DNA from: Mucilaginibacter sp.
GTDB taxonomy: Bacteria; Bacteroidota; Bacteroidia; Sphingobacteriales; Sphingobacteriaceae
DNA: 64,000 nucleotides
NCBI GenBank assembly: GCA_028288305.1
Contig: JAQBOA010000065.1
Span: forward strand, 1-64,000
Direction: 5' to 3'
The notes beneath the pieces were generated by a model that was not told the DNA's origin, did no database searches, and saw nothing but the letters and a program-made list of their open reading frames with translations. Below, one piece after another: positions 43,754 through 51,885 of this stretch. A program made the position numbers and the translations under genes. Every line of letters begins with the position of its first letter. Position 1 is the first letter of the stretch.

Positions 43754-44746
43754 TTATAGCACTCGCGGCCCTTTATCATTAATAGTGGATACATAAGTAT
43801 TCGATCCTATTTGTATCCCCGTTAAGTGCTGCTGAAGCTTTTTGGTAATAAGTTTTGCTGTTTCTTCATCCCTGGTAAAGGCAAAAACCGAAGGCCCTGA
43901 ACCGGATATACCAAAACTTACCGCGCCTAAATTCATGGCTATTTCCCGCATCTGGTAAAAATCAGGAATCAGCATGGAGCGTACAGGTTCTACCAGTATA
44001 TCTTTCATACTGCGGCCAATCAGATCTATATCCTGCATGAATAAGCCACTTACAAGGCCTGCAATGTTTCCCCATTGAGTAACGGCGTCTTTCATTAATA
44101 TTTTATTGCGAATAATCTGCCTGGCCTCACGGGTAGGCACATCAACATCCGGGAAAACTATAGCACAATATAAACCGGCAGGGTGGGGCAGGCGCACCAC
44201 ATCAAGCGGGTCGTAACTACGGATCAGCACAAAGCCTCCTAACAGGGCAGGTGCTACATTATCCGCATGACCATGACCGCAGGCCATTTCCTCACCTTTC
44301 ATTGCAAAAGGCAACAGCCTGGCGGGATCAGCATCATCGCCCAGTAAAGTTTTTATAGCAAACAAGCCGGCCACAGTGCTTGCCGAACTGGAGCCCAAGC
44401 CACTGCCGATGGGCATTTTTTTGTGCAGTTCAATATCAAGGCCAATATCGGTACGGCCAACACTTTGAAGATAATGCTGAACACTCACGCTTACCGTATT
44501 TTTGGCAGGATCGAGTGGTAATCGCCCATTATCTCCCGTAATTTTACTAATAGTAATGCCAGGTTTATTGGTGATACGCATCACCACCTCGTCACCAGGT
44601 TCGTTTACAGCAAAACCCAGCACGTCAAAGCCGCAAACTACGTTGGCAACAGTAGCAGGAGCGAAAACTGAGATAGAAGCCCCCCGACCCCCTAAAGAGG
44701 GAGTTTTTTCGGCTGATATTTTTAAATCTTGAATACTATTTTCCAT
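43754..44746 (-). CDS. thrB: Homoserine kinase
   Basis: The 330-aa GHMP kinase has the ATP motif PIGSGLGSSSAS (about residues 105-116) and GISGSGPSVFAF near the C-terminus. It phosphorylates homoserine for ThrC. The true ATG is at 44746; an earlier TTG would add four residues. The first about 23 residues are not family-like: residues 15-23 (TPSLGGRGA) are encoded by the CCCCCTTTAGGGGG-family repeat, and the kinase proper starts at about residue 25 (SVFAPATVANVVCGFD). Confidence 0.93.
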   Translation of the reverse strand: MENSIQDLKISAEKTPSLGGRGASISVFAPATVANVVCGFDVLGFAVNEPGDEVVMRITNKPGITISKITGDNGRLPLDPAKNTVSVSVQHYLQSVGRTDIGLDIELHKKMPIGSGLGSSSASTVAGLFAIKTLLGDDADPARLLPFAMKGEEMACGHGHADNVAPALLGGFVLIRSYDPLDVVRLPHPAGLYCAIVFPDVDVPTREARQIIRNKILMKDAVTQWGNIAGLVSGLFMQDIDLIGRSMKDILVEPVRSMLIPDFYQMREIAMNLGAVSFGISGSGPSVFAFTRDEETAKLITKKLQQHLTGIQIGSNTYVSTINDKGPRVL

Positions 44747-44791
44747 ATAAATTATCAAACTTTAGTTCCCCCTTTAGGGGGTTAGGGGGCT
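44678..44791. repeat. Inverted repeat pair around the thrB start codon
   Basis: Arm 1 (44764-44791) is 28 nt with core CCCCCTTTAGGGGG and lies 3 nt after the thrA stop. Arm 2 (44678-44704) is its inverted, slightly diverged copy, inside the thrB frame. The 59-nt loop holds the thrB start codon. Each arm is also a small palindrome of its own. The first arm is identical to that at 53755-53782. Confidence 0.85.
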
Positions 44792-44794
44792 GAG

Positions 44795-47239
44795 TTACTT
44801 TCCCACATTTATCAAATCAGCAAATACTCCTGCTGCAGTTACTTCGGCACCTGCGCCGGGGCCCTTTACTACCAGCGGGCGTTCTTTATACCTGTCGGTA
44901 GTGAAAGATATGATATTATCACTTCCAGATAAGGTATAAAACGGATGGTTTTCATCTACCGTTTGCAGGGTGATGGCAGCTTTACCGTTTTCCAGCTTGC
45001 CTATATAACGTAAAACTTTGTTCTCATTTTCGGCCCTGGCTTTTAAATTACTAAAAAAAGTATCTTCCGCTTTTAATGCCGCATAAAAATCATCAACAGT
45101 CTGGGCATCTAAACAAGCTTTTGGTAGCATGCTTTCTATCTGAACATCTGCTGCTTCCATAGCGTAGCCTGCATCACGGGCAAGAATCAAAATCTTACGC
45201 ATAAAGTCCGTGCCGCGCAAATCATCACGAGGATCAGGTTCGGTATAGCCCTTTTCCTGGGCCATCTTAACCACATCATGAAAGTTTGCATCACCTTTAA
45301 AATTATTAAAAATAAAGGAAATAGTTCCTGATAGTATGGCTTCAATCTTCATAATCCTGTCGCCGCTATTCATCAGGTCCTTTAAAGTACGTATGATTGG
45401 CAAACCTGCGCCAACATTGGTCTCATAAAAGAAATCAACACCATGCTGTTTGGCTGTATCATGGAAGGTTTTATATTGCTTATAAGATGCAGAATTACCT
45501 ATTTTATTGCAGGTAATTACCGATATGTTCGATTTAAAAACTTCTTCATAAACTTCAACAGGTTTTGGGCTGGCGGTATTATCGATAAACACACAGTTCG
45601 GCAAGTTCATACTGATCATCTTTGCCACAAATTCATTAAGATTAGCTTTATCTTCTGAAGCCTGCAGTTCTTCCTGCCAGCTATCTAAAGATATGCCATC
45701 GGTATCAAATAACATTTTACGGGTGTTGCTTATACCGGCAATTTTAACCTGTATGCCATTATGCTCCTGCAAATAAGCACTATGCGCGTTAAGCTGCTTA
45801 AACAGCGTTTGACCAATATTGCCTGTTCCTAAACAAAAGGCATGCAGCGTTTTTGTAAGCTGAACAAAAAAGCCATCGTGTACAGCATTTAATGCCTTGG
45901 CAAGATCATGACCAGAAATGATCACCGAAATATTGTACTCAGATGAGCCTTGTGCGATGGCCCTTACGTTAACACCGTTACGGCCCAGCGCATAAAACAA
46001 CTTGCCTGATACACCGGGAGTTTGTTTCATATTTTCGCCGACTACGGCTATAATAGCCAGGTTTTGTTCTATAACAACGTGTTCCAGTTTTTTGGCAACC
46101 AGTTCAAGCTCAAATTCCTGTTCAATTAATAGGCGGGCTTTTTCGGAATCGCCGGGCTGAACAGCGAAAGTGATGCTATGTTCTGATGATGACTGTGTTA
46201 TCAGTATAACATTGATCTGCTCACGGGCCAGCAAGGAAAACAATCGCCCGCTAAAGCCCGATTTACCCACCATTCCGCTGCCTTCCAGGTTAAGGATACT
46301 TATATTATTGATGGATGAAATACCTTTTATGGGGAGGTTTGACGGTTTGCAATCATGGCGTATAACAGTCCCTTCAAAATCAGGCTCAAAAGTGTTTTTT
46401 ATTACGATGGGTATCTTCTTTAAAAAAGCCGGGATCATAGTAGGAGGATAGATCACCTTCGCACCAAAATAGGAAAGCTCCATTGCTTCAGTATAAGTAA
46501 GTTCCTCAAGAGAGAAGGCCTTTTTAACCATGCGTGGGTCGGCGGTCATCATTCCGTTAACATCAGTCCAAATCTGTATTTCTTTAGCATTTAATGCCGA
46601 ACCAAAAATTGCTGCAGTATAATCGCTGCCTCCGCGACCAAGGGTGGTGAGCTGTCCTGCTTCGTTAGTTGCGATAAAACCTGTTACCAACAGCATTTTG
46701 TCACTATGTTCTTTGTGAAAACCACATATCAACAGTTCAGTAAGTTCCATATTCACTCTAGCCTGACCAAACGAACTGTCGGTTTTTATCAACTCGGATG
46801 CATCGACACAAAAAGCCTCCGGAAAATGCTGCGCAGCTATTTTACAAATCATTATTGTGGAGCAGCGTTCGCCAAAACTTAATACATGATCGCGTGTTTT
46901 TGGGGTAAGTTCTCTTAAGGTGAGAATGCCTTGTAACAACTCTTCCAGCTGATTAAAATAAAGCTTTAAGCGTGTATAGGCGGGGTTTTGATGTTGTGCA
47001 GTCAGCAGACTTTTTACCACATCATAATGGCGTTTCTCCAGTTCAGCTAATTCAGCGGTGAAATCCTGGCCGTTTGCAGCGCCTTCTGCCATGGAAATTA
47101 GCAGGTTAGTTACCCCGCTCATGGCGGATAATACAACTACTGGCTTTTCGTCTTTAACTTCACCCTTTAAAATATTCAATAAGGTTTGGATACTTTGAAC
47201 TGATCCTACGGAAGTACCGCCAAATTTTAAAATTTTCAT
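44795..47239 (-). CDS. thrA: Bifunctional aspartate kinase/homoserine dehydrogenase I
   Basis: The 814-aa protein has an aspartate kinase domain (about residues 1-300; KFGGTSVGS at 4-12), two ACT domains for threonine feedback (about 310-460), and a homoserine dehydrogenase domain (about 462-814; GTGNIGQTL NAD(P) site and the catalytic GTISFIFNN region). It makes aspartyl phosphate and homoserine, first and third steps to threonine. The upstream thr leader and terminator control it. It is followed by thrB and thrC. Confidence 0.95.
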   Translation of the reverse strand: MKILKFGGTSVGSVQSIQTLLNILKGEVKDEKPVVVLSAMSGVTNLLISMAEGAANGQDFTAELAELEKRHYDVVKSLLTAQHQNPAYTRLKLYFNQLEELLQGILTLRELTPKTRDHVLSFGERCSTIMICKIAAQHFPEAFCVDASELIKTDSSFGQARVNMELTELLICGFHKEHSDKMLLVTGFIATNEAGQLTTLGRGGSDYTAAIFGSALNAKEIQIWTDVNGMMTADPRMVKKAFSLEELTYTEAMELSYFGAKVIYPPTMIPAFLKKIPIVIKNTFEPDFEGTVIRHDCKPSNLPIKGISSINNISILNLEGSGMVGKSGFSGRLFSLLAREQINVILITQSSSEHSITFAVQPGDSEKARLLIEQEFELELVAKKLEHVVIEQNLAIIAVVGENMKQTPGVSGKLFYALGRNGVNVRAIAQGSSEYNISVIISGHDLAKALNAVHDGFFVQLTKTLHAFCLGTGNIGQTLFKQLNAHSAYLQEHNGIQVKIAGISNTRKMLFDTDGISLDSWQEELQASEDKANLNEFVAKMISMNLPNCVFIDNTASPKPVEVYEEVFKSNISVITCNKIGNSASYKQYKTFHDTAKQHGVDFFYETNVGAGLPIIRTLKDLMNSGDRIMKIEAILSGTISFIFNNFKGDANFHDVVKMAQEKGYTEPDPRDDLRGTDFMRKILILARDAGYAMEAADVQIESMLPKACLDAQTVDDFYAALKAEDTFFSNLKARAENENKVLRYIGKLENGKAAITLQTVDENHPFYTLSGSDNIISFTTDRYKERPLVVKGPGAGAEVTAAGVFADLINVGK

Positions 47240-47257
47240 ATTAGCTCTTTAACAAAT

Positions 47258-47285
47258 GCGCCTTCCTCTTTTGGGAGGAAGGCGC
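47258..47285 (-). terminator. Threonine operon attenuator terminator
   Basis: A perfect 11-bp stem: GCGCCTTCCTC (47258-47268) against GAGGAAGGCGC (47275-47285), 6-nt loop. In transcript direction it is followed by ATTTGTT, a weak U-run. It lies 33 nt after the thrL stop and 18 nt before thrA. Ribosome stalling on the Thr codons would favour an alternative fold; I did not identify the antiterminator arm with certainty. Confidence 0.85.
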
Positions 47286-47318
47286 TCATTTGGTTTTTTT
47301 ATGTTTTACACCATACGA

Positions 47319-47384
47319 TTATCTTCCTCCGCGTTTTACCCCGGTGGTAGTTAATGTTGTTGTTATGGTGCTGTAAATTGTCAT
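47319..47384 (-). CDS. thrL: Threonine operon leader peptide, 21 aa
   Basis: The ORF ATG (47382-47384) to TAA (47319-47321) reads MTIYSTITTTLTTTG then VKRGGR. Eight of its 21 residues are Thr and two are Ile, the same logic as in Escherichia coli thrL, with the terminator hairpin 33 nt downstream and thrA after it. A promoter-like pair lies just upstream (47396-47427). Its job is to stall ribosomes when charged tRNA-Thr is low. This is well supported by composition and position. Confidence 0.92.
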   Translation of the reverse strand: MTIYSTITTTLTTTGVKRGGR

Positions 47385-47395
47385 ATATTATGTCT

Positions 47396-47427
47396 GTAAA
47401 GTAAGTAGATATTTTTTTAATAAACAA
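47396..47427 (-). promoter_or_regulatory. Putative thr operon promoter
   Basis: On the minus strand TTG (47425-47427) and TACTTTAC (47396-47403, two mismatches to TAnnTTTG) are 21 nt apart, which fits Bacteroidota promoters. It would start a leader of only a few bases before thrL. This is tentative, since both boxes are short. Confidence 0.4.
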
Positions 47428-47493
47428 GAGTTATTTTAATTTTATATACGTATAAATTAAACTGATTGATTATTTTAAATATTTACGAAGAAT

Positions 47494-48081
47494 ATGAATA
47501 AACTGTTATTAATCGTACTGTTTTTGTTCTTAACAAGGACCTGTTTTGCTCAGAAAGATAAAGATACTTTAATATCTAATTTACCTATGATAAATGGTAG
47601 TTTAGTATATACAGATAGTATTAAAGTAAAAGACCATAGCAGGATTATGTTGGATAGTACTGCAAAAAAATGGCTTAACAGCTATTTTAAATATCATCGG
47701 CCTGACACTTTATCAAAAGATAAAGATCCTGAAAGCAGTGTATTAAGCCAAGGACTTCTTGAATTTCGCATGACCACTACTTCATTGGCGTTAGTCAAGT
47801 ACAATTTCTATGTCGTAATAAAAATTAAGATAAACTGTACCGAAAATAATTATGCATATAGGATTTCTGATATTTATTTTGTGCCAAAGAGTAAATTTTT
47901 CCGTGCAGTAGGTTACTATCAGAGCAGCCCTGAGTATATGATTGGATTACTTAATAAAAAACACTTAGGTATTGTTGATGGGATGAATATGGGCAGAAAA
48001 AAGATTAGAGAATATATTACACGTACAAATGATGCTGTACAGGCTTGTATAACATCTTTAAATACAGCTATGGCAAATTAA
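47494..48081 (+). CDS. Exported protein with DUF4468-like domain
   Basis: The 195-aa protein has a signal peptide (MNKLLLIVLFLFLTRTCFA). The mature part includes KKWLNSYFKYHRP, then QGLLEFRMTTTSLALVKYNFYV and ENNYAYRISDIYFVP, which resembles DUF4468, a TBP-like fold of Bacteroidota periplasmic proteins. The function is unknown. It is divergent from the thr operon and 38 bp before rsgA. Confidence 0.6.
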   Translation: MNKLLLIVLFLFLTRTCFAQKDKDTLISNLPMINGSLVYTDSIKVKDHSRIMLDSTAKKWLNSYFKYHRPDTLSKDKDPESSVLSQGLLEFRMTTTSLALVKYNFYVVIKIKINCTENNYAYRISDIYFVPKSKFFRAVGYYQSSPEYMIGLLNKKHLGIVDGMNMGRKKIREYITRTNDAVQACITSLNTAMAN

Positions 48082-48119
48082 TAAGCAATGTAATTTAGTT
48101 ACTTTTGAAGCTTGTTAAT

Positions 48120-49040
48120 ATGCAGGGACTAATCACAAAATCGACAGGCAGCTGGTACCAGGTACAAACCCCGGACGGACAAAGAATTGATTGCCGCATA
48201 AAGGGTAAGTTTCGTACCAAAGGTATTACTACTACCAATCCCCTGGCTGTAGGCGATGTAGTTGATTTTGACATGGAACCCGAGCAGGAGACAGGGGTGA
48301 TCACTAACTTGCAGCAGCGCAAAAATTATATCATCCGTAAATCAATAAACCTATCCAAACAGGGACAAATCATCGCTGCCAACCTCGACCAGGCAATATT
48401 GGTGGTTACTTTGGCTTCGCCGCGTACTTCTTTAGGTTTTATCGACCGTTTTTTAGTTACGGCTGAAGCATACGATATCCCAGCTAAACTTATTTTTAAT
48501 AAACTCGATTTGTTTAGCGATGAAGGCCTGGAAATTTTGGCCGATTATAAAGCCATTTATGAAAAGGTAGGATACCCTTGTTATGAGGTCTCGGCCCTTG
48601 AGGGTACTAATGTTGAGCAGGTAAAGGCCATTTTGAAGGATAAAGTAACCTTGTTTTCCGGGCATTCAGGAGTTGGGAAATCAAGTTTGATCAACGCTTT
48701 ATTGCCTGATCTTGATCTGCGCACGCACCAGGTATCCGACTGGAGTGATAAAGGCATGCATACCACCACCTTTGCCGAAATGTTTGAACTCCCTTACGGA
48801 GGATTTATTATCGACACCCCCGGTATACGCGAACTGGGTGTGATAGATATTGACAAACAGGAACTCAGCCACTTTTTCCCCGAAATGCGCGAACGCATGC
48901 ACGATTGCCGTTTCCATAACTGTCGCCATATTAACGAACCCGGCTGTGCTGTGCTGGAAGCACTGGAAAATGGTGAAATTGAGCTATCGCGGTATGAGAG
49001 TTATTTGAGTATTTATAATGGGAATGATACGAGGGCTTGA
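48120..49040 (+). CDS. rsgA: Ribosome small subunit-dependent GTPase A
   Basis: From ATG at 48120 (306 aa; the TTG 15 bp earlier is not needed) the protein has an OB-fold N-terminus, a circularly permuted GTPase domain (G4 NKLDLF before G1 GHSGVGKSSLINAL, then G3 DTPG) and a C-terminal zinc-binding segment (C-H-C pattern in CRFHNCRHINEPGC). It helps mature the 30S ribosomal subunit. The normal length and motif order make this secure. Confidence 0.95.
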   Translation: MQGLITKSTGSWYQVQTPDGQRIDCRIKGKFRTKGITTTNPLAVGDVVDFDMEPEQETGVITNLQQRKNYIIRKSINLSKQGQIIAANLDQAILVVTLASPRTSLGFIDRFLVTAEAYDIPAKLIFNKLDLFSDEGLEILADYKAIYEKVGYPCYEVSALEGTNVEQVKAILKDKVTLFSGHSGVGKSSLINALLPDLDLRTHQVSDWSDKGMHTTTFAEMFELPYGGFIIDTPGIRELGVIDIDKQELSHFFPEMRERMHDCRFHNCRHINEPGCAVLEALENGEIELSRYESYLSIYNGNDTRA

Positions 49041-49161
49041 CGTTTAATTAATAAATATAAATGTTCATCGCTGAAATCTCAAAGTGTATTAACTCTGTAA
49101 ATTTACGAATCAAACTTATTTGGTGAAATAGTGTCAATTAATTATATTTGTATAAATCGTT

Positions 49162-49341
49162 ATGTCAACACAAGTAAAAAAGAAACATGCTTCTAAAGGC
49201 GTTAGATTAGGCTGGACACCTTTGAAAGAAGTTAAGTCTGTAAAGTTGACACCTGATTTAGTAAAGGGAAAAAAGGTTACTGCCAATCACTCAACTAATC
49301 AAAATTCTTCCAGTTCTGGAAATTCATATTTAATTCCTTGA
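49162..49341 (+). CDS. 59-aa basic protein, first gene of an unknown overlapping pair
   Basis: ATG at 49162 gives a 59-aa Lys-rich protein: KKKHASKGVRLGWTPLKE, then a Ser/Asn-rich tail. Its TGA overlaps the TTG start of the next gene (TTGA at 49338-49341). Small gene first, larger gene second, with overlap, is the layout of a toxin-antitoxin or regulator-effector pair. No known family is recognised. The ORF could be an artefact, but the exact overlap argues against chance. Confidence 0.55.
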   Translation: MSTQVKKKHASKGVRLGWTPLKEVKSVKLTPDLVKGKKVTANHSTNQNSSSSGNSYLIP

Positions 49342-49892
49342 ATTTCGATTATTCAGGCTATTCTTTAAAGTTTGTTCAAAAAAAGCCATGTAAAGATCAT
49401 AGCAACCATTTATTTAGTTTAATTTATAAGTTTTATTCTCCGGTTACTAAATACATTTACATACTTCACGCTGACTATCATAAAGAAAATGTTTTTGCTA
49501 TAAAGTTTTATGTCAAAAAAGACAGAAATAGCGACTATAAATATTCCAGGCTAACTAATAAAGGTGACGTAGGCAATATTTTAATTACTTGTTTAAAAGC
49601 TGTACCTATAATTTTACAGGATTATCCTGAAGCCTCTTTTGGATTTATAGGCTCCCGCACCATCGATAAAGAATCTTATACAGTTGAAGATTATCGGAAC
49701 AACCAACGATTTAGAATTTATAAAAGAGTAGTTGAACAAAAAATAGGATTTAATGTGTTCGGGCATTACGTATATGAAGACATAAGTGGTTATTTGCTGA
49801 TTAATAAATTAACCAAACAAGATACTGATAGCAAGGAAAAAGCCATTATCAAAATGTTTGAAGAAACTTATCAAAACTTACCAGATTTATAA
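49338..49892 (+). CDS. 184-aa protein of unknown function, second gene of overlapping pair
   Basis: It starts at TTG 49338 (no early ATG exists in frame; the first Met is near the end), coupled to the 59-aa gene by 4 nt. The protein is soluble, aromatic-rich and basic, with FGFIGSRTIDKESYTVEDYRNNQRFRIYKRVVEQ as its most family-like region; it has no signal or membrane helix. I do not recognise a domain. Homologs appear to be confined to Bacteroidota, but this is from memory only. A nuclease or translation-targeting effector cannot be excluded. Confidence 0.65.
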   Translation: MNFDYSGYSLKFVQKKPCKDHSNHLFSLIYKFYSPVTKYIYILHADYHKENVFAIKFYVKKDRNSDYKYSRLTNKGDVGNILITCLKAVPIILQDYPEASFGFIGSRTIDKESYTVEDYRNNQRFRIYKRVVEQKIGFNVFGHYVYEDISGYLLINKLTKQDTDSKEKAIIKMFEETYQNLPDL

Positions 49893-49961
49893 TCTGAAGC
49901 TAATAGCTTAATAAATAGCGGACATTATACGATTCTGCTTTAGCTGATGAAAATTAGTATC

Positions 49962-51215
49962 TCATTTAGGAGATTTAGACTCGCCCAACGCACTCTTAAA
50001 ATCATGCAACAAATCATCAATATCTTCAATACCAATTGAAAGCCTGATCATGGAATCAGATATTCCCATTTCTGCTCTTTTCTGTGGACCTATTTCATTA
50101 AAGATGGTATGTGCTACCGGAATAGCCAATGTGCGGGTATCGCCAAGATTGCTTGATTTTACAACCAGTTTGAGTTTATTTAAAAATTCAAAGCAATCAA
50201 TACTGTTATCAAGCTCGATGCTCATAAGGGCACCGTATTTTAGAAATAAGTGATGAGCTATTTCATGCTGCGGATGAGATTTTAAACCGGGGTAGTATAC
50301 CTTTTTAATATGCGGGTGACCTTCAAAAAAGGTTGCCAGCGAAAAAGCATTTGTGCAGGCTCTTTCCATCCGTAAAGCAAGTGTTTCTGATCCTACGGAA
50401 ATAGAATGGGCAGCTTCAGGGGCAAGTGTACCGCCTGAATCCCTTAATCCTTTTTTCCTTATCTGGGTAATACCCAAAACTTCTGGCTTAACCTGTTTTT
50501 TAAAGCCTTCAAAAATATTCGCAAAGTTTTCCCAATTAAATAAACCCGTATCTGTAACACTTCCGCCAAGGGCGTTGCCGTGGCCTCCGATATATTTTGT
50601 TAAGGAGTTGATTACCAGGCTTGCTTTTACGTCTATCGGTCTGAATATATAGGGAGAGGTCATGGTGTTATCAACCATGTAAATAATATCTTTTTGCTGG
50701 CAAAGATCACCAATTGCTGCGAGGTCAACTATTTGGGTGGCAGGATTAGCTATCGTTTCAACAAATATCATTTTTGTGCTTTCCCTTAGCTCACTACGCA
50801 CATTATCCACAGAAGTAGCATCTACGAAAGTAAAATCAAGACCCATATCTATAAAAGTCTGAAAAACGCTTCTTGTATTTCCAAACAAATATGAACTGGC
50901 AATAATATGATCACCCCTTTTTATTAACGCCATTATAGTGGCAGTTATGGCAGCCATACCTGTAGAAAAAGCAATTGTCGATAAGCCTTTTTCCATTAAG
51001 GTAACTTTGTTTTCTAAAGCTGAAACAGTTGGATTGCCCTGTCTTGAATAAGCGTATCCTTTTTTCTTATTTTGGAAAATATCTACCAGGTCCTGCACAT
51101 CATCATAACCATAAGTTACTGAGGTATGAATAGGTTTATGTAAAGCGCCATGTTCTGGTTTTGTTAAGCGGTCGGCATGTAAAATAGTAGTAGTGAAGCC
51201 CCTTTTTGAATTCAT
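49962..51215 (-). CDS. Cystathionine gamma-synthase-family PLP enzyme
   Basis: The 417-aa Cys/Met-metabolism enzyme has the PLP lysine in INSLTKYIGGHG and the substrate motif YSRQGNPT near residue 55. It may be cystathionine gamma-synthase, O-acetylhomoserine sulfhydrylase or methionine gamma-lyase; the family cannot be split by eye. Homoserine made by ThrA is the shared precursor of methionine and threonine, but this gene lies 4 kb away on the same strand and is not in the thr operon. A palindrome array follows upstream. Confidence 0.85.
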   Translation of the reverse strand: MNSKRGFTTTILHADRLTKPEHGALHKPIHTSVTYGYDDVQDLVDIFQNKKKGYAYSRQGNPTVSALENKVTLMEKGLSTIAFSTGMAAITATIMALIKRGDHIIASSYLFGNTRSVFQTFIDMGLDFTFVDATSVDNVRSELRESTKMIFVETIANPATQIVDLAAIGDLCQQKDIIYMVDNTMTSPYIFRPIDVKASLVINSLTKYIGGHGNALGGSVTDTGLFNWENFANIFEGFKKQVKPEVLGITQIRKKGLRDSGGTLAPEAAHSISVGSETLALRMERACTNAFSLATFFEGHPHIKKVYYPGLKSHPQHEIAHHLFLKYGALMSIELDNSIDCFEFLNKLKLVVKSSNLGDTRTLAIPVAHTIFNEIGPQKRAEMGISDSMIRLSIGIEDIDDLLHDFKSALGESKSPK

Positions 51216-51228
51216 GGCACGAATTACA

Positions 51229-51345
51229 CAAATTTAGACGAATTACACAAATGAATGAACACTAATTACACAAATGTTATAAATACGAATTTTCAGAAAT
51301 AGCACTAATTTTCATGAATGAATTAACACCAATTACACAAATTCA
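51229..51345. repeat. Tandem AATTACACAAAT words with inverted partner
   Basis: GAATTACACAAAT, GAATTACACAAAT, CTAATTACACAAAT, CCAATTACACAAAT occur in series (51230-51342), with CACTAATTTTCATGAAT at 51303-51319 as the inverted form of the word in the direct repeat 51376-51412. It is outside the GxxExxY cassette but of the same word set. Confidence 0.7.
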
Positions 51346-51375
51346 TGCGAATTACTCAAATTGACGCGGGAACTA

Positions 51376-51412
51376 AATTCGTGAAATTCGAAATAATTCG
51401 TGAAAATTAGTG
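51376..51412. repeat. 37-bp direct repeat, left copy
   Basis: It begins AATTCGTGAAATTCG and ends AATTCGTGAAAATTAGTG. It matches the right copy at 51836-51872 in 36 of 37 positions. The two frame the GxxExxY gene, and the unit between them is about 460 bp. Confidence 0.9.
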
Positions 51413-51418
51413 TTCTTC

Positions 51419-51793
51419 TTAAAAGATAACCCGCTGGGATTCTAATGATGGCTTTCCAAAGTTTATGACAATTCCCAAGCGCATTCCCGATGCTTTAAGA
51501 TAATTTAGTGTTTGTTTGATGTAAGGGTCACCAATGTAACTACCGATTTTTATTTCGAGAATAATTGTATCGTATATCACAAAATCAGCTATATAAAAGT
51601 GCTTTAGTTTTTGTTCTTTATAAATTATAGTGAATGCTTTCTCTCTGGCAAAAGGAATTTCAAGTTTAATTAATTCAAGCTCTAAGGCATCCTTATAAAC
51701 AGCTTCTTTAAAACCATGCCCTAATATATTATGTACTTCAAAACATGCTCCGATAATTTTGTATGATTCTTCCTTAAATAATATATCCGACAT
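51419..51793 (-). CDS. GxxExxY protein
   Basis: The 124-aa protein has the family signature GHGFKEAVY (G..E..Y, about residues 25-33) and a PD-(D/E)XK-nuclease-like core (FYIADFVIYDTIILEIK: D and ExK acidic residues, about 65-82), ending in LRLGIVINFGKP-like text. Members are widespread in Bacteroidota genomes, often in many copies between repeats, and have no settled function. Here it is alone and bracketed by direct repeats. Confidence 0.92.
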   Translation of the reverse strand: MSDILFKEESYKIIGACFEVHNILGHGFKEAVYKDALELELIKLEIPFAREKAFTIIYKEQKLKHFYIADFVIYDTIILEIKIGSYIGDPYIKQTLNYLKASGMRLGIVINFGKPSLESQRVIF

Positions 51794-51835
51794 AAAAGTT
51801 ACACGAATTTAACCGAATTTCACAAATTCAATTGT

Positions 51836-51872
51836 TTAATTCGTGTAATTCGAAATAATTCGTGAAAATTAG
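51836..51872. repeat. 37-bp direct repeat, right copy
   Basis: It differs from 51376-51412 at one position. It ends 13 bp before the dtd start. Just left of it, TTACACGAATT (51796-51806) forms an inverted repeat with AATTCGTGTAA (51836-51846), so this copy can fold into a hairpin. Confidence 0.9.
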
Positions 51873-51885
51873 TGCTAAATAACAT

